Below are positions 57,342 through 64,000 of a stretch of DNA of 64,000 nucleotides, in pieces. The position numbers were made by a program, and so were the translations under genes. The notes beneath the pieces are model-generated. The model was not told where the DNA came from. It ran no database searches and saw only the letters and a list, made by a program, of their open reading frames with translations. The stretch covers positions 1,612,001-1,676,000 of the forward strand of contig NZ_RKRA01000001.1 in assembly GCF_003814705.1 (NCBI RefSeq), in the 5' to 3' direction. Origin of the DNA: Georgenia muralis. GTDB taxonomy: Bacteria; Actinomycetota; Actinomycetes; Actinomycetales; Actinomycetaceae. The number at the start of each line of letters is the position of its first letter. The first letter of the stretch is position 1.

Positions 57342-58373
57342 GTGCCTGACGTCCTCCGGTTCGCCGCCCCCTACCACGTCGACCTGGTCGACCTGGCGTC
57401 GCCCGCGCCGGCACCGGGGGAGGTGCGCGTCGCCACGATCGCCTCGGGCATCTCGGCCGGCACCGAGCTGACCGCGTTCCGGGGGACCAACCCGTACCTC
57501 ACCGCGACGTGGGACCCTCACCTGCGGCTCTTCGACCACGGGGCGCAGGCGCCGGCGTACCCGGTTCAGGGTTGGGGATACTCCGAGGTGGGGCGTGTCG
57601 TCGAGGCGCCCGGCGAGGCGGACGACCTGACACCGGGTGACGTGGTGTGGGGGATCTGGGGGCACCGCGCCGAGGCGGTCCTGCCGGCCTCCAGCCTGCG
57701 GGGGCGTCGGCTGCCGGCGGGCACGGACCCCGTCGTGGGCTGCTTCGCCCGGGTCGCGGCGATCGGCCTCAACGCGGTGCTCGCCGCGGACGCCGGGGTC
57801 GGCTCGACGGTGGTGGTGGTCGGGCAGGGCGTCATCGGGCTGCTGGCCACGCGGTTCGCGGTGCTGTCCGGTGCCCGGGTGATCGCGGTGGACGGCATCG
57901 ACGCCCGGTTGGAGCACGCGCGGGCCTACGGCGCGGCCGAGGTTCTCCACCCGACGCCGGACCTCGCCCGCCGGTTGCGCGACCTGACCGGGCCCGGCGG
58001 GGCCGACGCCGCCATCGAGCTGTCCGGCACGCACCCCGGACTCGCCGAGGCGGTTCGTGCGGTCGGGCCCGACGGACGGGTCGTCGCCGCCGGTTTCTAC
58101 CAGGGCGAGGTGGCAGGGCTGCGGCTGGGGGAGGAGTTCCATCACAACCGTGTTCAGCTGCTCGCCTCCCAGATCGGTTCCGTGCCGCAGCGGCTCGCGG
58201 CCCGCTGGGACCCGGCCCGGCTCCACCGTGCGGCCATGGAGGCCGTGGTCTCCGGCCGGGTCGACGTCCTCCCGCTGGTCACCCACCGGTTCCCCCTCGC
58301 GCGTGCCCAGGAGGCCTACGAGCTGCTGGACACCGGCGGGGACCAGGTGCTGCAGGTGGTGCTGGAGACGTGA
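57342..58373 (+). CDS. Medium-chain (zinc-type fold) oxidoreductase lacking the catalytic zinc Cys
   Basis: 343 residues. The MDR nucleotide-binding motif VVVVGQGVIGLLATRFAVLSGARVIAVD is near 165-193. In the catalytic domain the usual Cys-x-x-Asp motif is ISAGTEL (Thr/Glu), so the classical Cys zinc ligand is missing. YPVQGWGYSEVGRVVEAPG stands where GHEAxG would be. This matches 'zinc-binding alcohol dehydrogenase' relatives that act on sugars or glycosides. GTG at 57342 follows GGAGAGGTGCGAG. First gene of the plus-strand arm, coupled to the isomerase gene (TGATG). Confidence 0.85.
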   Translation: MPDVLRFAAPYHVDLVDLASPAPAPGEVRVATIASGISAGTELTAFRGTNPYLTATWDPHLRLFDHGAQAPAYPVQGWGYSEVGRVVEAPGEADDLTPGDVVWGIWGHRAEAVLPASSLRGRRLPAGTDPVVGCFARVAAIGLNAVLAADAGVGSTVVVVGQGVIGLLATRFAVLSGARVIAVDGIDARLEHARAYGAAEVLHPTPDLARRLRDLTGPGGADAAIELSGTHPGLAEAVRAVGPDGRVVAAGFYQGEVAGLRLGEEFHHNRVQLLASQIGSVPQRLAARWDPARLHRAAMEAVVSGRVDVLPLVTHRFPLARAQEAYELLDTGGDQVLQVVLET

Positions 58374-59167
58374 TGCGGTTGTGCGTGCAGGAGCAGCACC
58401 TGCCGGGGACGGGCATGGCGGAGAAGTGGGCCGTGGCGAGCGGGTGGGGCTTCACCGGCATCGAGCTGCGCGGGAAGGGCGACCACGCCCTCGCGGCCCG
58501 GCTGCCGGAGCTGCGCCGGGCTCGGGACGCCGGGGTCGTCATGCCGACCGTGTGCGTGGAGATGGACCACTTCGTCGGTGACTTCGACGCCGGCCGGCGT
58601 GAGGACGCCGTCGTCCAGCTGTGCTCCCAGCTCGACGTCATGGCCGAGCTCGGCGGGACGGGGGTGACGACGCCGGCCTCCTGGGGCATGTTCTCCACCC
58701 GGCTGCCTCCGTTCGTCCCGCCACGAACCCCCGAGGAGGACCGGGCCGTGCTGGTGGACACGCTCGGCCGGGTCGCCGCCCACGCCGAGCGGGTCGGGAC
58801 GACCCTGCTGCTGGAGCCGCTCAACCGGTACGAGGACCACATGGTCAACCGCCTCGACCAGGGCGTGGCCGTCGTCGACGCCGTCGGCTCGCGCGCCCTG
58901 CGGCTGACCGCCGACACGTACCACATGAACATCGAGGAGACGGACATGGTCGACGCGCTCCACCGTGCCGCTCCCTACCTCGGTCATGTGCAGCTCTCGG
59001 ACAGCAACCGGCTCGAGCCCGGGGCGGGACACCTCGACCTCGCCCCCCTGCTGGCGGTGCTGCGGGCGGACGGGTACGCGGGGGACCTGGCCGTGGAGTC
59101 CCGGCTCAGCGGTGCCGCCGCCGAGGTGCTGCCCCGCGCGGCGGCGCTGGTGCGGGAGCTGTGGTGA
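58373..59167 (+). CDS. Sugar phosphate isomerase/epimerase (xylose isomerase-like TIM barrel)
   Basis: 264 residues. Metal-site residues: LLLEPLNRYEDHMVN (Glu), LTADTYHMNIEE (Asp and His), HVQLSDSNRLEPGAGHLD and VESRL near the end. These match AP_endonuc_2-type sugar isomerases such as hydroxypyruvate isomerase, IolE/IolI and 3-keto-sugar enzymes. Substrate not determined. Start ATG overlaps the previous stop by one base. Confidence 0.87.
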   Translation: MRLCVQEQHLPGTGMAEKWAVASGWGFTGIELRGKGDHALAARLPELRRARDAGVVMPTVCVEMDHFVGDFDAGRREDAVVQLCSQLDVMAELGGTGVTTPASWGMFSTRLPPFVPPRTPEEDRAVLVDTLGRVAAHAERVGTTLLLEPLNRYEDHMVNRLDQGVAVVDAVGSRALRLTADTYHMNIEETDMVDALHRAAPYLGHVQLSDSNRLEPGAGHLDLAPLLAVLRADGYAGDLAVESRLSGAAAEVLPRAAALVRELW

Positions 59168-60480
59168 GCGGCGCGGCGCCGGGACCCGGCGGCGCCGCGG
59201 CGCTGGCCGCACGCCAGCTGTCGGGGAGCTGGACGGGCACCCACACGGTGCCCGCCGCCGGGCTGTACCCGCACCAGTGGAGCTGGGACTCGGCCTTCAT
59301 CGCCGTCGGGCTGCGCCACGTCGCGCCGGACCGGGCGATGACCGAGCTGGAGACGCTCCTCGCGGCGCAGTGGGCCGACGGCCGCGTGCCGCAGATCGTC
59401 TACGACCTCGCGCGCGACGACGACTACTCGCCCGGTGCGCAGTTCTGGCGCTCGCGCGACCTCCCCGGCTCCCCGGCGGCGGCGACCGCCGGGTTCGTGC
59501 AGCCGCCCGTGCACGCCTGGGCCGCGCTGCTCGTGCACCGGGCGGCCCCGGAGCTCTCCCGCGCCCGAGGCTTCCTCGCGGGGGCCTACCCCCGGCTGGT
59601 CGCCTGGCACGAGTACCTCAGGACACGCCGCGACCGTGGCGGGGCCGGGCTGGCCGCCGTCGTCCACCCGTGGGAGTCCGGGACGGACAACTCGCCGCTG
59701 TGGGACGAGGCGCTGGCTCGTGTGCCGGACACCCCGCGGACGGCGATCCGGCGCCCGGACCTGGCGCACGCCGGGCCCGGGGAACGGCCCGGTGCCAAGG
59801 AGTACGCGCGCTACTACTGGCTGGCGGAGCGGTACCGCGACCACCGCTGCGACGATCGGGACCAGGGGCACCCGTTCGTCCTGGAGGACCCGGCGTTCAA
59901 CGCCCTGTGGGCCCGGTCCGAGCTGGCGCTCGCGGAGATGGCCGGGGAGCTGCGCGCAGACCCGCGGCCGCACCTGGACCGGGCCGGTGAGATCGGCGGC
60001 TCGCTCGAACGGCTCTGGGACGAGGAGCTGGGGCTGTACGTCGCCCACGACGTCGTCGCCGACCGCCCCGCGCGACGGGCCACGGTCAACGGGCTCGTCC
60101 CGCTGGTGCTGCCCGACCTGCCCCGCGCCCGGACCCTGGTGGAGACCCTGCGCGGGCCGGGGTTCCTCGGCGCGGGCGCGGTCCTCGTGCCGAGCTACGA
60201 CCTGCGGGCCCCGGACGCCGACCGCGCCCTCTACTGGCGGGGTCCCGCCTGGTTCAACATGACCTGGCTGGTGATCGACGGCCTCCGTCGGCACGGCGAG
60301 ACGGCGCTCGCCGCGCACCTCACCGGGCCGTTCGTCGACCTCGCGGTGCGGGGCGGGTTCCCCGAGTACGTCGATCCCGTGGACGGCGAGCCGCACGGCA
60401 CCCGCCACTTCAGCTGGACGGCCGCCCTCACCCTCGACCTCGCGGCGGGTGGCGGCGCCGGCGCGAGGGCGGACCGGTGA
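59164..60480 (+). CDS. GH63-like alpha/alpha-barrel glycosidase (MGH1-type)
   Basis: 438 residues. The opening YPHQWSWDSAFIAVGLRH, LARDDDYSPGAQFW, VVHPWESGTDNSPLWDEA (catalytic region), YYWLAERYR and YWRGPAWFNMTWLVIDGL match the GH63/mannosylglycerate-glucosylglycerate hydrolase clan. No signal peptide, so it is cytoplasmic and acts on an imported glycoside. GTG overlaps the isomerase stop (GTGA) and its own stop overlaps the next start. Acts on alpha-glucoside or alpha-mannoside by family; exact substrate unknown. Confidence 0.85.
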   Translation: MSGAAPGPGGAAALAARQLSGSWTGTHTVPAAGLYPHQWSWDSAFIAVGLRHVAPDRAMTELETLLAAQWADGRVPQIVYDLARDDDYSPGAQFWRSRDLPGSPAAATAGFVQPPVHAWAALLVHRAAPELSRARGFLAGAYPRLVAWHEYLRTRRDRGGAGLAAVVHPWESGTDNSPLWDEALARVPDTPRTAIRRPDLAHAGPGERPGAKEYARYYWLAERYRDHRCDDRDQGHPFVLEDPAFNALWARSELALAEMAGELRADPRPHLDRAGEIGGSLERLWDEELGLYVAHDVVADRPARRATVNGLVPLVLPDLPRARTLVETLRGPGFLGAGAVLVPSYDLRAPDADRALYWRGPAWFNMTWLVIDGLRRHGETALAAHLTGPFVDLAVRGGFPEYVDPVDGEPHGTRHFSWTAALTLDLAAGGGAGARADR

Positions 60481-62453
60481 GCGGAAGCGAGGTCCTCGTC
60501 CGGGCCGGGACGATGCTGCTCGGCGGCCCGGACGGCTCGGTCGGGGAGGAGACGGGCGCAGCCCCGGCAGCCCCGGTGCCCCTGGAGGGGCTCTACGTCG
60601 CCGACACCAGGTGCCTCTCCCGATGGGTCCTCCGGGCCGACGGCGAGCCACTGGACCTGGCGGGCACCGTCCGCACGCCCGACCGGCGCACGGTCGCCCT
60701 CGTGCCCCGCACGCTGCGTAACGTCCCGCCCGGGTTCCTGCTTGTGCGCGAGCAGACCGCCCGGGCCGGCGGGCTGGGCGAGGTGCTGACGGTGAGGGCG
60801 GAGGGGGAGACGCGCGCGGTCGTGGTCCTCGACGCCCGGACGGACTTCGCGGACCCGTTCGAGCTGCGTTCGGACGGGCGCACCTACGACCACGAGGGAG
60901 CCCGGGCCGGAGCCGCCACCGTCGACGGCAGCGCGGAGCTCACCTTCGCGCGTTCGCGCGCGGGCCGGGCGTTCGCCAGGCTCGTGCTGATCCGTGCGGA
61001 GGCCGGCCCTGGCGGTGCGGTCGCCGTCGACCTGACCTCCGACGGGGCCCAGGTGGTGGGGGCCAGGCTCACCTGGGTCGTCGAGCTGCCGGCCGGGGGC
61101 ACGGCGACGCTGCAGGTGGACGTCGACGCCGGGGACCCGGCCGACGGCCCCGCCGGTGCGGCGCACAAGCACCGGGCGGACCGGGGGGACGGGCCGCCGG
61201 AGCCGGCGCACGGCCCCGCGGCCGCTCCGGGTGAGCGGGACGCGACGACGGACATCGAGTGGCTGCGCCGGACCAGCCTGGCGGACCTCGACTGCCTCCT
61301 CATGCCCGCCCCGGGCGCCGCCCACCTGCTCATCCCCGCCGCCGGAGTGCCGTGGTTCCTCACCCTCTTCGCCCGCGACTCCCTCCTCACCGCCATGATG
61401 GTCCAGGCCGAGCGGCCCGCGATGCTCCCCGCCGTCGTCGAGGCGCTCGCCCTGCACCAGGGGTCCCAGGAGGACCCCGCCCGCGTCGAGCAACCGGGAA
61501 AGATCCCTCACGAGGTGAGGATCTCCGAGCTCGCCACCCTGGGGCAGGTGCCCTACGGGCGCTACTACGGCAGCGTGGACTCGACGGCGCTGTACCTCAT
61601 GGGGCTCGGTCGCCTCGGCGCGGCGCAGGAGGGGCTCGTCCGGCACCTGGAGGGCAGCGCCCGCTCGGCCGTGGCGTGGCTGCGCGGGCCCGGCGGCCTG
61701 GACGAGACCGGTTTCGTCCGGTACGTTCCCGACCCGCGCGGCCTCCGGAACCAGGGCTGGAAGGACTCCTCGGGTGCGATCGCCCACCCGGACGCGACAC
61801 CGGCTGACGGCGCGATCGCCCTGTGCGAGGTCCAGGGGTACACCTGGCGGGCCCTGGCGGACACGGCCCGGCTGGCGCGGACGGTGTGGGGGGACGCGTT
61901 CTGGGCCGAGGACCTCGAGACCGCGGCAGCCGCCCTGCGCGAGCGGTTCCGGGCCGCGTTCTGGCCCGCCGGGTCGGACTTCCCAGCCCTGGCGCTCGAC
62001 GGCACGGGACGCCCCGTCACAACGCCGGCCTCGAACGCCGGTCATCTGCTGTGGTCCGGGATGCTCACGTCGGACGAGGCGCGGGTCGTCGGCGACCGGC
62101 TGCTCGGGCCGGGCTTCTTCACCGGCTGGGGCCTCCGGACGGTCGAGGCCGGTCAGGCGGTCTTCTCGGCGCTGTCCTACCACCGCGGGTCCGTGTGGCC
62201 GCACGACACGATGCTCGCCGCCGCCGGGCTCGCCGCGTACGGGCTCCACGACCAGGCGCGGCGGCTCGCGCGCGGCACGCTCGACGCCGCCCGGCACGTC
62301 GGCGGGCACCTGCCGGAGCTGTTCGGCGGCAACACCGCCGCTGACTTCCCGGCACCGCTGGTCTACGCCCGCGCCGGGGTGCCGCAGGCCTGGTCCGCGG
62401 CCGCCGGCGTCGTCGCCGCCCAGATCTTGGGGCGACACCCGCCGGCCGGCTGA
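60477..62453 (+). CDS. Amylo-alpha-1,6-glucosidase-like protein
   Basis: 658 residues. N-terminal beta domain of the glycogen-debranching type (GLYVADTRCLSRWVLRADGEPL at about 38-60, RGYDHE-like RTYDHEGARAG), then the alpha/alpha barrel: AGVPWFLTLFARDSLLTAMM, GKIPHEVRISELATLG, YYGSVDSTALYLMGL, LRNQGWKDSSGAIAHPDATPADGAIALCEVQGYTW is the region of the acid/base residues. An Asp/Gly/Pro-rich linker near 225-255 joins the halves. No signal peptide. Last gene of the arm; convergent with the amino acid transporter. Confidence 0.87.
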   Translation: MSGSEVLVRAGTMLLGGPDGSVGEETGAAPAAPVPLEGLYVADTRCLSRWVLRADGEPLDLAGTVRTPDRRTVALVPRTLRNVPPGFLLVREQTARAGGLGEVLTVRAEGETRAVVVLDARTDFADPFELRSDGRTYDHEGARAGAATVDGSAELTFARSRAGRAFARLVLIRAEAGPGGAVAVDLTSDGAQVVGARLTWVVELPAGGTATLQVDVDAGDPADGPAGAAHKHRADRGDGPPEPAHGPAAAPGERDATTDIEWLRRTSLADLDCLLMPAPGAAHLLIPAAGVPWFLTLFARDSLLTAMMVQAERPAMLPAVVEALALHQGSQEDPARVEQPGKIPHEVRISELATLGQVPYGRYYGSVDSTALYLMGLGRLGAAQEGLVRHLEGSARSAVAWLRGPGGLDETGFVRYVPDPRGLRNQGWKDSSGAIAHPDATPADGAIALCEVQGYTWRALADTARLARTVWGDAFWAEDLETAAAALRERFRAAFWPAGSDFPALALDGTGRPVTTPASNAGHLLWSGMLTSDEARVVGDRLLGPGFFTGWGLRTVEAGQAVFSALSYHRGSVWPHDTMLAAAGLAAYGLHDQARRLARGTLDAARHVGGHLPELFGGNTAADFPAPLVYARAGVPQAWSAAAGVVAAQILGRHPPAG

Positions 62454-62463
62454 GCCTCGAGCC

Positions 62464-63210
62464 TCAGAGGACCTTGGACAGGAACGCCTGGGTGCGCTCG
62501 TGGCGGGGGTTGGCCAGGACCTCGGTGGGGTCACCCTCCTCGACGATGGCGCCGTCGTCCATGAAGATCAGGCGGCTGCCGACCTCGCGGGCAAAGCCCA
62601 TCTCGTGCGTGACGACCATCATCGTCATGCCCTCGCGGGCCAGGCCGCGCATGACCTCGAGGACCTCGCCGACGAGCTCCGGGTCGAGCGCGGAGGTGGG
62701 CTCGTCGAAGAGCATCATGTCGGGGTTCATCGACAGCGACCGGGCGATGGCGACCCGCTGCTGCTGCCCGCCGGACAGGTGGGCGGGGTGGGCGTCGGCG
62801 CGGTCGGCCAGGCCGACCCGCTCGAGCATCTCCCGGGCGACGCGGTCGGCCTCGGACCGGCTGCGGCGCAGGACCTTCTCCTGGGCGATGGTGAGGTTGC
62901 GCAGGACCGTCATGTGGGGGAAGAGGTTGAACTGCTGGAAGACCATCCCGATCCGGGTGCGGACCTCGTCGACGTCGACCTCGGGGTCGAGGAGGTCGAC
63001 CCCCTCGATGCGGATGGACCCGCTGGTGGGCTCCTCGAGGAGGTTCACCGTGCGCAGCAGGGTGGACTTCCCCGACCCGGACGGCCCGACGACGCAGACC
63101 ACCTCGCCGGTCTCGATCGTGAGGTCGATGCCCTTGAGCACCTCGTGGTCGCCGAAGCTCTTGTGCAGGTCCCGGATCTCGATGGCCGGGACGTCGGTGG
63201 TCGGGCTCAT
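62464..63210 (-). CDS. Polar amino acid ABC transporter ATP-binding protein, GlnQ-like
   Basis: 248 residues. Walker [10 protein letters not shown] near 42-50, Q-loop [18 protein letters not shown], signature [15 protein letters not shown], Walker [15 protein letters not shown], switch [22 protein letters not shown] and THEMGFAR are hallmarks of the glutamate/glutamine/arginine/histidine subfamily. Starts 4 bp inside the permease stop. Binding-protein gene lies outside the window. Confidence 0.94.
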   Translation of the reverse strand: MSPTTDVPAIEIRDLHKSFGDHEVLKGIDLTIETGEVVCVVGPSGSGKSTLLRTVNLLEEPTSGSIRIEGVDLLDPEVDVDEVRTRIGMVFQQFNLFPHMTVLRNLTIAQEKVLRRSRSEADRVAREMLERVGLADRADAHPAHLSGGQQQRVAIARSLSMNPDMMLFDEPTSALDPELVGEVLEVMRGLAREGMTMMVVTHEMGFAREVGSRLIFMDDGAIVEEGDPTEVLANPRHERTQAFLSKVL

Positions 63211-63998
63211 CGGGTCTTCGCCAGCTTCCTCTCGAGCACCGCGACCAGCCGGGTGAGCGGGATCGTGATGAGCAGGTAGAGCATCGCGGCCATCACCAGG
63301 GTGGTGCCGTTGGAGTTCACCGAGAGGCCGTCGCGCGCGAACGTGGTCAGCTCCTTGGTGAACACGGTCGAGCCGGCGATGAACAGCAGGGAGGTGTCCT
63401 TGAGCAGGAGCACGAACTCGTTGGTCATCGGCGGGATGATGATCCGGAAGCCCTGGGGTAGGACCACCGAGAGCATGGTGCGGGCGGGCGACATGCCGAG
63501 GGACCGTGCGGCCTCCGCCTGGCCCTTCGGGACCGCCTCGATGCCCGCCCGGATCACCTCGGCCATGTAGGCCGACGCCACGAGGATGAGCCCGACGAGG
63601 CCCGCGCCGACCTGGCCGCCGGGGACCTGCACGCCGAGCGCGATGGGGATGACGTACGCCATCGCGAAGATCGTCAGCAGGGCGGGCAGGCCGCGGAAGA
63701 GCTCGATGTACGCCGTCGCGAACCAGCGGTACGGCGGGACGGAGGAGAGCTTCATCAGCGCCATGACGACGCCGAGCACCACCCCGCCGACGAACGAGAC
63801 CACCGTGAAGACGATGGTGTTCTTCAGCGCGATGGTGATGATCTGCGGGAACTGCTCCCGAGCGATGTCCACCCGCAGGAACTGGTTCTGGACCCGTGCC
63901 CAGTCCGTGGCGAGCACGACCGCCACCACCACGGCGAGGAACACCGCGTACATGACGCCGCGGGTCAGGCGGCGGCGGGTCGTCCTGCGCATGGCCAT
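63207..63998 (-). CDS. Polar amino acid ABC transporter permease (possibly cut by window edge)
   Basis: 263 residues from the ATG at 63998. Five spans, family start [48 protein letters not shown] and the HisM/GlnP coupling loop [37 protein letters not shown]. The basic N-terminus [14 protein letters not shown] fits the cytoplasmic side of a first span. The true start could be the second ATG at 63992 or lie beyond the window. Operon with the ATPase gene. Confidence 0.9.
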   Translation of the reverse strand: MAMRRTTRRRLTRGVMYAVFLAVVVAVVLATDWARVQNQFLRVDIAREQFPQIITIALKNTIVFTVVSFVGGVVLGVVMALMKLSSVPPYRWFATAYIELFRGLPALLTIFAMAYVIPIALGVQVPGGQVGAGLVGLILVASAYMAEVIRAGIEAVPKGQAEAARSLGMSPARTMLSVVLPQGFRIIIPPMTNEFVLLLKDTSLLFIAGSTVFTKELTTFARDGLSVNSNGTTLVMAAMLYLLITIPLTRLVAVLERKLAKTR

Positions 63999-64000
63999 GG

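Overview
The window is high-GC actinobacterial DNA. Signs are GTG starts, ATGA/GTGA/TGATG gene overlaps, actinobacterial families (DUF3105, DUF6458, DUF6668, SCO6880-type, DinB2-type polymerase, fused IcmF) and AGGAG-type ribosome sites. The gene mix suggests a Micrococcales-like chromosome; that placement is inference. No tRNA, rRNA, CRISPR array, transposase or integrase was seen.

Region by region. 1-3249: end of an SsuABC/ThiXYZ-type import operon with a nucleoside phosphorylase. 3286-5254: methyltransferase, RsbW-like ATPase and a small membrane protein. 5586-8156: 8-oxoguanine deaminase on the minus strand and a Y-family polymerase on the plus strand whose steric gate is not aromatic. 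8217-12939: a glycan island (two GT4 enzymes, a GH130 protein and an alpha/alpha-toroid protein). 13151-15003: DrrAB-like exporter. 15023-18480: DUF3105 protein, secreted asparaginase, an SDR and a tiny basic protein. 18493-25870: CynX-like MFS, SppA-type peptidase, PAS/PP2C phosphatase and a NatAB-like exporter. 26200-28894: SDR, FMN reductase and an alcohol dehydrogenase. 28998-32454: de novo NAD operon nadA-nadB-nadC, preceded by two spaced inverted repeats and an 8-bp tandem array. 32765-36766: STAS protein, secreted metalloprotease and an NrtR-type Nudix regulator that probably controls nadABC.

37500-45838 is a divergent type IV secretion-like module: VirB4-like ATPase, SCO6880 protein, VirB6-like channel, VirB8-like protein, pilin-like protein and DUF6668 on one strand; lipoprotein and lytic/M23 protein on the other. 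No relaxase, coupling ATPase, integrase or att repeats are visible.

46300-51841: fused B12-dependent acyl-CoA mutase (icmF) behind a long palindrome, an App1-type phosphatase, DUF6458 and DUF427. 51772-62453: a sugar locus with an importer, a ROK repressor, three keto-sugar/isomerase-type enzymes and two alpha/alpha-barrel glycosidases arranged around one AT-rich divergent promoter. 62464-63998: polar amino acid ABC transporter.

Recurring themes are carbohydrate handling, NAD metabolism, scattered partner-switching components (kinase 4003, phosphatase 22188, STAS 32765) and many short tandem repeats, several inside genes as Pro- or Gly-rich linkers.
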